Shown piece after piece: positions 1 to 5,742 of a stretch of DNA of 5,742 nt; position 1 is the first letter of the stretch, and each line of letters opens with the position of its first letter. The position numbers and the translations under genes were made by a program. Where the stretch lies: NCBI GenBank assembly GCA_013815575.1, contig JACDFX010000149.1:1-5742 (forward strand), read 5' to 3'. Under the pieces are notes generated by a model. That model saw nothing but the letters and a program-made list of their open reading frames with translations, did no database searches and had not been told where the DNA came from. This stretch comes from Rubrobacter sp. Its GTDB lineage: Bacteria; Actinomycetota; Rubrobacteria; Rubrobacterales; Rubrobacteraceae.

Positions 1-261
1 TTCACCGAAGGTTCTTCGCATGTTACAGGGCGGAGCTGTTAGCTGTCCTCGGGTGCGCAGGCGTCGTGCGTACTTCGCGCTGAGGGTTTTTCTCGGAACT
101 TCGGGCGTTATGCTTTCTCGGAAGTCTGGATGCAGCATTCGGTCTAGTCCGTACCAATCGGGTCGGATGCGCACCCTGAAGCCCGCTACCGGAGGGAGGT
201 TTACGGTGATACTTGCCGGGCTTGTAGGAGGGTGTTCAGCGGATCAGAGCCAATCCTCTTT
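1..261. other. No recognisable gene (island DNA left of the disrupted gene)
   Basis: I see no convincing coding region here. On the minus strand, downstream of the disrupted gene's stop codon, the frames I checked close quickly. The plus-strand frame opened at 20 gives an Arg/Ser-rich translation with no recognisable motif and overlaps the real minus-strand gene end at 262. No tRNA, CRISPR repeat or clear terminator was recognised. Base composition is more mixed than in the right half of the window, consistent with accessory DNA continuing past the left edge. Confidence 0.5.
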
Positions 262-453
262 CTATACGAAGCCCTCGTCGAGGGCGCTGAGGGCGCTGAT
301 TAGCGAACGAGGGACAGGCTTGTAGGCGTATGGGTTCTCGATAATCTGCCAGCGTTGGCGAATCACAGGTGCAGAGTGAGTAGCCTCCTGCGCTTGCTCA
401 AAAAGGATCACTGCTCCGACACGTCGGTTGCGGCTAGGCTGTAGCCACCTCAG
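262..453 (-). pseudogene. C-terminal part of IS-disrupted gene of unknown function
   Basis: This is the tail of the gene whose front lies at 1450-2348. Read on the minus strand from the left copy of the target duplication (449-453), it continues the frame directly: the front half ends ...GWRPLAL and this part resumes with RWLQPSRNRR, then RVGAVILFEQ, and ends with DEGFV and a TAG at 262-264. About 62 residues belong here, including a hydrophobic strand (VGAVILFE) and an ENPYAY motif near the end. It lacks its own start, so it is probably not expressed. An open frame starting at 564 runs through the IS end into this tail, but its first part is IS sequence. The exact in-frame join is directly visible; the protein family is not recognised. 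Confidence 0.85.
449..453. repeat. Target-site duplication of the IS982 element, left copy (CTCAG)
   Basis: CTCAG occurs immediately outside the left inverted repeat and again outside the right one at 1450-1454. The match extends to six bases (CTCAGA, 449-454 and 1450-1455) if the first base of the IS is counted, so the true duplication may be 5 or 6 bp. Deleting the IS plus one copy restores the host reading frame exactly, which supports this boundary. Confidence 0.8.
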
Positions 454-469
454 ACGAATGATGTGCAAT
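454..469. repeat. Left terminal inverted repeat of the IS982 element
   Basis: The inward-reading sequence ACGAATGATGTGCAAT pairs with the right end (1434-1449) at 13 of 16 positions. The transposase stop codon lies only 4 bp further in, at 473-475, so the coding region nearly reaches this end. Confidence 0.75.
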
Positions 470-472
470 GAA

Positions 473-1363
473 TTAGACCAACAGATCGGCCAGGTGACGC
501 GCAGGTCGGCCGAGGGAGTCGTTGATCCGTTGAGCGCAGGTGTATGCGGCGACCTTGGCGGCAAGACGCGTCAGCAGTCCGCCGAGGGTCTTCGCCCGGT
601 GACGCTCCAGGCCGAAGAAGTCCTTGAGCTGGCAGAACACCCCTTCGACGATCTGGCGCTTGCCGGCGGCCCACCGGCGATCCTGCTTCGGCCACGCCCG
701 GCGGGAGCCGTTCTTCGGGGTGGCCGCAACGAGGGCCCCGTACTTCTCCAGCCAGCACCGCTCCCACTCGACTCCCGTGAAACCCTTGTCCGCCAGGTAG
801 GCATCGTGACGGTCCCGGGCCACGAGGGCGTCCCCTATGGGCCTTTCGTCGGAGGACGCCGGGGCAAGCCCGAAGGCGGTGATGACCCCCTCGGGGTCCA
901 CCACCAGGGCCACCTTGAAGCCGTAGACCCATTCGGTCTTGGAGGCGCTCCTCCCGAAGGTGGCTTGCCCGGCAAACAGCCCCTTGCGGGATGCCCTCAC
1001 CCTCACGATGGCCGGGATCAGGGTGGTGTCCAGGACGCGGTAGACGGCCGAAGGGTCGGCGAGGCCTTCGGCCGAGGCCCTCTGCAACGCGCGCAACTCC
1101 GGCTCCAGGGCACGCACGCGCCGGTTGAGCTGGCTTTGGGAGCACAGCTTCGGGAAGTAGCCTCGCAGGTGCGCGTCGGCGAAGCGCCAGAAGTCGCGCT
1201 CGCTGCGAAAGCGCGGCCACTGGGCGAGGAGCGCCAGGGTGAGAACCTCGCTCCCACTCAGGAGGGCGGGACGGCCGGGGCGAGGCGTGGCAGAGGGCCG
1301 GTTGGTCCGCCACCAGTCGTCTATCCGGACGTACAATGAGACCAGGAAGGAGTCGAGATCCAC
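473..1363 (-). CDS. IS982-family transposase (DDE type), 296 aa
   Basis: This enzyme would cut and join the ends of its own IS during transposition. The translation is full length for the family and begins with the characteristic LDSFLVSLYV..DDWW segment. A helical DNA-binding region rich in Arg/Ser follows (residues about 30-100). The catalytic DDE triad is visible: D112 in VLDTTLIP, D192 in LADKGFTG and E240 in RQIVEGVFCQLKDFF. The C-terminal GLERHRAKTLGGLLTRLAAK segment, ending in RHLADLLV, is also typical. The start is a GTG at 1361-1363, preceded at short distance by a purine-rich AGGCGGTGG. It is the first canonical start after in-frame TGA codons near the IS end. No frameshift or internal stop is seen, so the gene appears functional. 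The family call rests on recognised motifs and not on a search. Confidence 0.92.
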   Translation of the reverse strand: MDLDSFLVSLYVRIDDWWRTNRPSATPRPGRPALLSGSEVLTLALLAQWPRFRSERDFWRFADAHLRGYFPKLCSQSQLNRRVRALEPELRALQRASAEGLADPSAVYRVLDTTLIPAIVRVRASRKGLFAGQATFGRSASKTEWVYGFKVALVVDPEGVITAFGLAPASSDERPIGDALVARDRHDAYLADKGFTGVEWERCWLEKYGALVAATPKNGSRRAWPKQDRRWAAGKRQIVEGVFCQLKDFFGLERHRAKTLGGLLTRLAAKVAAYTCAQRINDSLGRPARHLADLLV

Positions 1364-1433
1364 GATGCACCACCGCCTTTGGGAGAAGGTTCGGTGCCAG
1401 CATAAGGTTTCGGCTCCTTCTGCGTCCTTCGCA

Positions 1434-1449
1434 ATTACTCATCAGTCGT
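1434..1449. repeat. Right terminal inverted repeat of the IS982 element
   Basis: Read inward on the minus strand this end is ACGACTGATGAGTAAT, matching the left end at 13 of 16 positions. About 70 bp lie between this repeat and the transposase GTG, enough for the promoter and ribosome-binding region of the transposase. Confidence 0.75.
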
Positions 1450-1454
1450 CTCAG
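1450..1454. repeat. Target-site duplication of the IS982 element, right copy (CTCAG)
   Basis: This is the direct repeat of 449-453. It corresponds to codon 299 and the first two bases of codon 300 of the disrupted minus-strand gene. Confidence 0.8.
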
Positions 1455-2348
1455 AGCTAGAGGCCGCCACCCCTTCATGCCGCCGGGCACTTTGCTAACG
1501 CGAACAACGAGTATGTTCCGCTCCTCGCTCGAAAAGTGTGAAAGTTCGTTACTTAAGAGCCTGTGTGCACGCTCATCCGATATCGGCAGACGGACAGTAG
1601 CAGAGGTGAACGTGGTACCTTCATCGATCCTCTGATCGACTGCCGTTCGACCCGCAACTACTGCAGGGCGCGGGTCGGGGTTATAAATCAAGGAACTCAC
1701 GTTTGGAGGTTGTGGGCCTAGGAAGTCGCGGCGCACCCATCCTACGCCCTCGACGTTATGAACTGATCCGTCCGGTCGAGCTGCGGTCAAGGCATCGACT
1801 ATGGCTTCGAACCGGGCTTCGGGTTCGGTCGTTAGCAAGACCTCCGAGCGTGTACCTCTAGTTCGTTCGACGATAGTCGAAGCCAAGCGACTCATGGTGT
1901 CTTCTGCGTTTCTGAGTTCGGCTGCCCGTTCCGGCGAGATCACCTCTGCGAACACTCTTTCTGCCCCGATCCCTACAGAGCAGTCCAGCACCTTTGATCC
2001 GAGCCTCGGTTCGAGTACGGGTATGAATCCGCAACGGATAAGCGCATGTGCGAACTGTAGCTCCGCTAACGCTGACTCTTCGCCTCCTCGCAGGCGGTCC
2101 ATGACGGGACCGAAACCACTCAACGGTTCGCATGCGACGAGGGTTAGTCCATGGTCTATTGCCCTGACGACAAACATAAGGCCGCGTGCACCTTGTGCCT
2201 GTAACTCATCGAGGTACTTAGGCCAACGGCGACGGAGCGCATCAAATGCACGCTCCACCTCGACAGGCGCTTGGGCTGGCACTGCACCTAGGCACCATTC
2301 GGCAACGAACTCCGACCATTGGGAGACGATGTCATATCGTAAGTCCAA
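1450..2348 (-). pseudogene. N-terminal part of IS-disrupted gene; PD-(D/E)XK nuclease-like protein of unknown family
   Basis: About 300 of an original 361 codons lie here; the other 62 are at 262-453. I do not recognise the family. Residues 90-138 resemble a PD-(D/E)XK nuclease core: a helix with glutamates (E90, E91, E96), then VLEPRLGSKVLDCSV with D122, then a strand RVFAEV with E135. The usual lysine is absent (EVIS instead of ExK), so activity is uncertain. Later parts have alternating strands and helices and a conserved-looking VPGGMKGW just before the insertion. The likely start is a TTG at 2346-2348, because an in-frame TAA (2358-2360) blocks any longer start. A GAGG lies 14 bases upstream of the TTG, further than ideal. 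Mixed G+C codon use separates it from the right-hand genes. The frame now runs on through the IS in the wrong phase to a stop at 450-452, adding a long Arg/Pro/Gly-rich tail of no likely function. Confidence 0.7.
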
Positions 2349-2357
2349 GCGAATCAG

Positions 2358-2660
2358 TTACGCCTCATCCAACGAGTGTACCGACACAGCGTTGCAGATC
2401 CACGGTCTATTCACCCGAGTGCGTGGAGCCCTTCTCGGAAACTCGCATCCGGCATCTTGAATGACGGAGCCCTGAACCTGCCGAAAGGCCGTTACGACGT
2501 CGTGAACAAGCATGGTAGGCGACACAACGTCTGATGTGACTGCATAAAGATGCGCGGCTTCGGAAAAGATCGTCTTTGAGAACCGGCTGTCCGCAAGGAT
2601 AAATGCCGGAAAAAGATCCTGGCCAGGGAGGACGGTAGCCTGCCGGTCAGCCCATTTTTC
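2358..2660 (-). pseudogene. Front-truncated ORF of unknown function upstream of the disrupted gene
   Basis: A minus-strand open frame ends with TAA at 2358-2360, in the same phase as the disrupted gene and only 9 bases before that gene's TTG start. The translation from about 2660 ([11 protein letters not shown]..., later FSEAAHLYAVTSDVV and MLVHDVVTAFRQVQG) has plausible protein character: buried hydrophobic strands alternating with polar residues. It has no good start codon near the front. The open frame continues upstream only through the antisense of the ZIP transporter remnant, which suggests its true front was lost at the junction near 2660-2672. I do not recognise a family. It could be a real gene remnant co-transcribed with the next gene, an earlier part of the same gene cut off by a stop mutation, or a chance frame. 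Confidence 0.4.
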
Positions 2661-2671
2661 CCCACGCGCCC

Positions 2672-2812
2672 GCCTTCGCCGCCGGGGCAATGATCTTCGT
2701 TGTCGCGGAGGAGTTGATCCCGGAGGCCAAGCGCGGCAGCCCGGACAAAGCCGTCATGTCCCTGATGGTCGGCTTCGCCGTCATGATGACCCTGGACGTG
2801 GCGCTGGGATAG
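2672..2812 (+). pseudogene. C-terminal remnant of a ZIP-family metal transporter
   Basis: The last 46 codons of a ZIP (GufA/ZupT-like) divalent metal transporter are visible, ending in TAG at 2810-2812. The remnant begins near [20 protein letters not shown], which is the typical metal-binding transmembrane helix 5 with its EELIPE motif. A short polar loop (RGSPDKAV) follows, then a last membrane helix [19 protein letters not shown] proteins carry zinc or related ions across the inner membrane and are normally about 250 or more residues long with eight helices, so about five-sixths is missing. Upstream of about 2660-2672 the same frame gives no ZIP-like sequence and base composition changes. 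The gene was therefore cut by an insertion, deletion or rearrangement. No start or ribosome-binding site is evident, so it should be non-functional. Confidence 0.8.
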
Positions 2813-2828
2813 CGCCCGGTATCCCGGC
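2803..2828. terminator. Possible bidirectional hairpin between convergent genes
   Basis: GCTGGGATA (2803-2811) can pair with TATCCCGGC (2820-2828) around an 8-base loop: nine pairs, one of them a T:G wobble. It overlaps the ZIP remnant's stop codon and ends one base before the stop codon of the fluoride channel gene that converges on it. There is no real T-tract on either strand, so it is at best a weak intrinsic terminator. Confidence 0.4.
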
Positions 2829-3206
2829 TTAAACGTCGGCGAGGCCGCGAACGGCGATGAACCCGACGTAGACGGCGACCAGGCCGACCGCGAACTGCCC
2901 GGCCACGTTCAGGAACGAGGCGCCGATGCTCCCGTTCGCGAGGAGCCGCATAGTCTCGTAGCTAAACGCGGAAAACGTGGTGAAACCGCCCAGTACGCCC
3001 ACGGCGAGGAAGAGCGTGGTGGCGGGGGGTAGGGAACCCCGCTGGGCCAGGCCGAAGACCAGCCCGATCAACAGCGAGCCCAGGGCGTTGACCGCGAACG
3101 TGCCCCACGGAAACTCTCCCCCGAACTGCGAGTGCAGCCAACCGCCCAGCAAGTAGCGTCCGCCGGCCCCGAGGCCGCCCCCCAGCACCACCAAAAACAG
3201 GTTCAT
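2829..3206 (-). CDS. crcB: Fluoride efflux channel CrcB/Fluc, 125 aa
   Basis: Fluc proteins are small inner-membrane channels that assemble as antiparallel dimers and let toxic fluoride leave the cell. The 125-residue length and four hydrophobic segments fit the family. Signature motifs are all present: GGGLGAGGRY (residues 9-18), GTFAVNALGS with the conserved N40 (35-44), and GGFTTFSAFS (73-82), the segment carrying the pore phenylalanines and central sodium site. The ATG at 3204-3206 is preferred over an in-frame upstream GTG at 3233, because the family starts with the first membrane helix and GAGAGGAGACGG just upstream supplies a ribosome-binding site. The upstream region has a TTGACC (minus strand, 3242-3247) resembling a -35 box but no convincing -10 at the right spacing. 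No fluoride riboswitch was recognised. It is a single copy here, although many bacteria have two adjacent copies. Confidence 0.93.
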   Translation of the reverse strand: MNLFLVVLGGGLGAGGRYLLGGWLHSQFGGEFPWGTFAVNALGSLLIGLVFGLAQRGSLPPATTLFLAVGVLGGFTTFSAFSYETMRLLANGSIGASFLNVAGQFAVGLVAVYVGFIAVRGLADV

Positions 3207-3257
3207 CCGTCTCCTCTCGCGTTCGTGGCCCAAAAACCCTAGGTCAAACCGAGGCCG

Positions 3258-3290
3258 GGCAGGCGATCCATCGTTGGAGGCGGGCCTGCC
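3258..3290. repeat. Inverted repeat in the divergent crcB / transporter intergenic region
   Basis: GGCAGGC (3258-3264) and GCCTGCC (3284-3290) form perfect 7-bp arms around a 19-base centre, which itself contains CGATCCATCG. It lies between two divergent genes, so it could be an operator or an RNA hairpin in the crcB leader. In G+C-rich DNA such a pair can also arise by chance. Confidence 0.3.
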
Positions 3291-3372
3291 GCTCAGATTG
3301 CGCCGCAGATCTTACGATGAGTAGCAATCGCGCACAAGGAGCACCGCGGGCTCCGGAACGGCCGGACGCCTC

Positions 3373-3378
3373 TATACT
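3373..3378 (+). promoter_or_regulatory. Candidate -10 box (TATACT) of a leaderless promoter
   Basis: TATACT lies 6 bases before the GTG start of the transporter gene (3385). A transcript starting at the usual distance from this box would begin at or within a base or two of the GTG, giving a leaderless mRNA. This fits the absence of any Shine-Dalgarno sequence before the GTG. Leaderless starts are common in actinobacteria. No good -35 hexamer is visible about 17 bases upstream. Confidence 0.5.
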
Positions 3379-3384
3379 GCCGCC

Positions 3385-4761
3385 GTGGAAGGTTCGGGAC
3401 GACGTGGGTCGGTGGGCGGCGCGGGGCCTCAGGCCTCGGGGCCCGCGGTGTGGGCGTGGGTCTTCTACGACTTCGCCAACACGATCTTCGCGATCAGCAT
3501 CCTCTCTCTTTTCTTCCCTCTGTGGATTGAGGAGCGAGTTGGGAGTGGGGTCTTTCTCTCCGCGCCGAGCTTGGTGAACGGCGCGACGGCCGTCTCGGCG
3601 CTCCTCGTGGTCGTCTCCGCGCCGCTCTTCGGGGCCGTCGCCGACCTGCGTCAGCGGCGGGTGCCTTACCTCGCGGCGCTGACCGTCGTCTCCGTGGCCC
3701 TGACGGCGGCGCTGGACGTCGCGGGGGGAATCCTGGTCGGCCTGGCGCTCTTCGTGGCGGCGGACCTGGCCTACCAGTCGGCGCTCGTCTTCTACAACGC
3801 GCTCTTGCCGGCGGTCTCCGCCGGGCGCGGGGCGGGCAAGGTCAGCGGCTACGGCACGGCCGCCGGGTACGTCGGCTCCATAATCGCCCTCGTCGTCTTG
3901 ACGTACTTCGTGGAGAGCGGTGGGGCCCTGCGCCCGCTGCTCGGGCCGCTCGGCGGCTGGCTGGAGACGGGGAGCGGCGCGAACTCGAACGCCTTCCTGC
4001 CGACCGCCGTGCTCTACTTGCTCTTCAGTTTGCCCGCCTTCTTCCTCGTGCCGGACCCGGCGGTGCGGCCGCCGCGGCCGGTCTCCCCGGGCGCCGCTTA
4101 CAGGGACGTGGCCCGGACCTTGAGGAACTTGCGCGACTACTCGGGCGTCGGGACGTTCATCCTGGCGACGGTGCTCTACACCGACGCGGCGAACACGGCC
4201 ATCGCCAACATGGCCCTCTACGGGCGGGTGGTCTTCGAGATGGACAACACCGAAGTGAGGAACCTGCTGCTCTTCTCGACAGTCTTCGCGGTGGTGGGGT
4301 CGGCGGCCTTCGGGTATCTGTGCGACAGGTTCGGGCCCAAAAAGACGCTGCTCGCGGTGCTCGTGCTGTGGTTCGTCGCCATCGTAACCGCCGCAGGCGC
4401 TCTGGGTGCCTGGATGCTCTTCCTCGCCGGTCCCGTCGTGGGGGTCGCGCTCGGCGGCATGTGGACCGTGGGACGCGTGATGCTCGTCGCCCTCTCGCCC
4501 CCGGAGAAGCTCGGGGAGTTCTTCGGGCTCTTCTCGCTCGCCGGCAAGGTCTCCGCCGTCTTCGGGCCCGCGCTCACGGTGGTCCTGCTCTTCGCGTTCG
4601 GGGGCGGGGCCGTCGCGTACAGGCTCTCCATCGGCTCCCTCGCCGTCGTGATGGCCTTCGGGATCTTCTTCCTTCTCCGGGTCCCGGACGCGCGTCCCAA
4701 GGCCCCCAACGGGGCCCCCCTTGATTCGCCGGGCGCCGGGGCGGAAGATGTAGGCAGATGA
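3385..4761 (+). CDS. MFS transporter, UMF1 (Atg22-like) family, 458 aa
   Basis: This is a polytopic inner-membrane carrier of the major facilitator superfamily. The family signature WVFYDFANTIFA lies at residues 25-36 in the first helix. The protein is long and hydrophobic, consistent with 12 helices. Cytoplasmic motif-A-like loops follow helix 2 (GAVADLRQRR, 83-92) and appear again in the second half (GYLCDRFGPKK, 310-320). SPPEKLGEFFGLFSLAGKVS (371-390) is also typical of UMF1 proteins. The charged, Pro-rich tail from about 433 is probably cytoplasmic. The GTG at 3385 is the only usual start after the in-frame TAG at 3322-3324 and before the first helix. The substrate of bacterial UMF1 members is not established; yeast Atg22 exports amino acids from the vacuole. 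nagA begins 13 bp after the stop, so the two are probably co-transcribed, which hints at an amino-sugar-related substrate. Confidence 0.88.
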   Translation: MEGSGRRGSVGGAGPQASGPAVWAWVFYDFANTIFAISILSLFFPLWIEERVGSGVFLSAPSLVNGATAVSALLVVVSAPLFGAVADLRQRRVPYLAALTVVSVALTAALDVAGGILVGLALFVAADLAYQSALVFYNALLPAVSAGRGAGKVSGYGTAAGYVGSIIALVVLTYFVESGGALRPLLGPLGGWLETGSGANSNAFLPTAVLYLLFSLPAFFLVPDPAVRPPRPVSPGAAYRDVARTLRNLRDYSGVGTFILATVLYTDAANTAIANMALYGRVVFEMDNTEVRNLLLFSTVFAVVGSAAFGYLCDRFGPKKTLLAVLVLWFVAIVTAAGALGAWMLFLAGPVVGVALGGMWTVGRVMLVALSPPEKLGEFFGLFSLAGKVSAVFGPALTVVLLFAFGGGAVAYRLSIGSLAVVMAFGIFFLLRVPDARPKAPNGAPLDSPGAGAEDVGR

Positions 4762-4774
4762 AGGGGACAGAGAG

Positions 4775-5742
4775 ATGAAGCTCGTCGCGCTGCGGGGCCA
4801 GATCGTGACGGACTATGAGGTCTGGCCCGAGGGCACCGTCCTACTCGGCGACGGGGTCATAACGGACGTGGACCGGGATGGGGCTTTAGCCGAAGGCGCC
4901 GACGAGGTCCACGAGTACCCGGACTCCCTGATCCTGCCCGGCTTCGTTGACCTTCAGGTCAACGGGGCCTTCGGGATCGACGTGGCCTCGGAGCCGGCGC
5001 GCCTCGCAGGGCTCTCCCGGGCCCTGCTCTCGACCGGGACGACCGCCTACCTGCCGACGGTGATCTCCTCCCCCGAGGCTCTCTACGAGGAGGTGCTGCC
5101 CGCCATCGCGACGGAGACCGGCGGTTCTTCGGAGGGCGCGGAGGTGCTCGGCGTCCACCTCGAAGGCCCGTTCCTGAGCCTGGGCAAGAGGGGCGCCCAC
5201 GCCGCCGCCCACGTCCTGCCACCGGACGCGGGCCTTCTCTCCCGGCTGCTCGACCTCGGACCCGTGCGCATGGTCACCCTCGCCCCCGAGCTCCGGGGCA
5301 TCGGACCCTTGATAGATCAGGCCGCGGGGCGCGGGGTGGTCGTCTCCGCCGGACACTCGGACGCGAGCTTCGAGCTCGCCTACGGCTCTTTCGACGGCAG
5401 GGTCGGCGGCGTCACCCACGTCTTTAACGCCACCAGCCCTATGCACCACCGCGACCCCGGTCTGCCAGGGGCAGCCTTCGCCCACCCGAGGGTCTCCTGC
5501 GGGATCATCGCCGACGGGCACCACGTCCACCCGGAGATGGTCGGGCTCACCTTCCGCATGCTCGGCCCCGACCGCCTCCACCTGGTCACGGACGCCATAG
5601 CCGCCGCCGGCGCCCCACCGGGCGAGTACCGCCTCGCGACCCGTACCGTCTACTCCGACGGCGGCGTTCCGAGGCTCGGCAGCGGCGCCATCGCCGGCAG
5701 CACCCTGACGATGGGGGAGGCCTTCCGCAACATCCTGGCCTT
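4775..5742 (+). CDS. nagA: N-acetylglucosamine-6-phosphate deacetylase, partial (322 codons, runs off the window)
   Basis: NagA removes the acetyl group from GlcNAc-6-phosphate, giving glucosamine-6-phosphate and acetate, in the cytoplasm. This is the committed step in using or recycling amino sugars from chitin and cell wall. The amidohydrolase landmarks occur in order: LPGFVDLQVNGAFG (54-67), GVHLEGPF with metal ligand E130, AGHSDA with H194, THVFNATSPMHHRDPG with H215, IADGHHVHP (245-253), LVTDAIAAAG with catalytic D273, and GSGAIAGSTL (302-311). These positions closely match E. coli NagA. The first motif is QVNG, not HxH, as in E. coli, which fits a single-metal enzyme. The ATG at 4775 is preceded by AGGGGA at 7 bases spacing. 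The frame is open to the window end, with perhaps 50-70 residues missing. It lies 13 bp downstream of the transporter gene and probably shares its mRNA. Confidence 0.93.
   Translation, partial: MKLVALRGQIVTDYEVWPEGTVLLGDGVITDVDRDGALAEGADEVHEYPDSLILPGFVDLQVNGAFGIDVASEPARLAGLSRALLSTGTTAYLPTVISSPEALYEEVLPAIATETGGSSEGAEVLGVHLEGPFLSLGKRGAHAAAHVLPPDAGLLSRLLDLGPVRMVTLAPELRGIGPLIDQAAGRGVVVSAGHSDASFELAYGSFDGRVGGVTHVFNATSPMHHRDPGLPGAAFAHPRVSCGIIADGHHVHPEMVGLTFRMLGPDRLHLVTDAIAAAGAPPGEYRLATRTVYSDGGVPRLGSGAIAGSTLTMGEAFRNILA

Larger units (their letters stand above)
454..1449 (-). mobile_element. Complete IS982-family insertion sequence
   Basis: The element is about 996 bp, typical of the IS982 family (about 1 kb). 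It carries one transposase gene on the minus strand. The ends are imperfect inverted repeats: reading inward, ACGAATGATGTGCAAT on the left and ACGACTGATGAGTAAT on the right match at 13 of 16 positions. It is flanked by CTCAG direct repeats. Its G+C content is higher than that of the gene it sits in and closer to the chromosomal right half. The intact transposase, recognisable ends and undecayed duplication suggest a recent insertion that could still be mobile. The exact left boundary is uncertain by one base because of the 5/6-bp duplication ambiguity. Confidence 0.88.

Noticed and set aside
20..325. Plus-strand open frame of 101 codons
   Set aside because: It has no convincing ribosome-binding site or motif and overlaps the end of the disrupted minus-strand gene.
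428..1339. Plus-strand open frame of 303 codons
   Set aside because: It is antisense to the transposase across its whole length. The translation is Gly/Pro/Arg-rich with no motif, whereas the minus strand carries a complete DDE transposase.
1801..2460. Plus-strand open frame of 219 codons
   Set aside because: It is Ser-rich with no recognisable domain, and antisense to the disrupted gene, whose frame is supported by its exact restoration across the IS.
3207..3320. Fluoride riboswitch upstream of crcB
   Set aside because: The minus strand has a GATGG and nearby GCC-rich segments, but the pseudoknot arrangement and the conserved CTGATGGCCTC-like part are not there.
4218..4709. Minus-strand open frame inside the transporter gene
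   Set aside because: It is a typical antisense shadow in G+C-rich coding DNA. The plus strand shows clear membrane helices and UMF1 motifs.
4886..5581. Minus-strand open frame of 231 codons
   Set aside because: It is antisense to nagA, which shows every expected catalytic motif in order.
1..5742. CRISPR array, tRNA or rRNA genes
   Set aside because: No regularly spaced repeats and no cloverleaf or rRNA-like sequence were recognised on either strand.

Overview
The window is high-G+C bacterial DNA, most likely from an actinobacterium of the Rubrobacter type. That placement is inferred from codon use and gene content; no rRNA or marker gene is present to prove it. The right part (about 2,670 to the end) is uniformly G+C rich and looks like core chromosome. 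The left part (1 to about 2,660) has visibly more A/T and mixed third codon positions, except for the G+C-rich IS inside it, and looks like acquired accessory DNA.

Left region. A minus-strand gene of unknown function is split by a complete IS982-family insertion sequence (about 454-1449). The IS has an intact DDE transposase, imperfect terminal inverted repeats and a 5-bp (possibly 6-bp) target duplication. Removing the IS and one duplicate copy restores one uninterrupted frame of 361 codons running from 2348 to 262. The protein contains a segment resembling a PD-(D/E)XK nuclease core, with no clear lysine at the usual place. Upstream, in the same frame and ending just 9 nt before its likely TTG start, lies a minus-strand ORF remnant (about 2358-2660). 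The first 261 bases hold no recognisable gene.

Junction. At about 2660-2672 the accessory DNA abuts the last 46 codons of a plus-strand ZIP-family metal transporter whose front is missing. This marks one edge of the inserted or rearranged segment.

Right region. A fluoride channel gene of the CrcB/Fluc family lies on the minus strand, tail to tail with the ZIP remnant, with a hairpin between them. Divergent from it, a UMF1/Atg22-type major facilitator transporter starts at a GTG placed so close to a TATACT box that its mRNA may be leaderless. It is followed after 13 bp by the start of nagA (N-acetylglucosamine-6-phosphate deacetylase), which runs off the window. The transporter and nagA look like one operon, possibly for amino-sugar or cell-wall sugar handling.

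The most notable item is the IS-disrupted gene of unknown family beside a truncated transporter: a decaying accessory module whose intact homologues might repay study.
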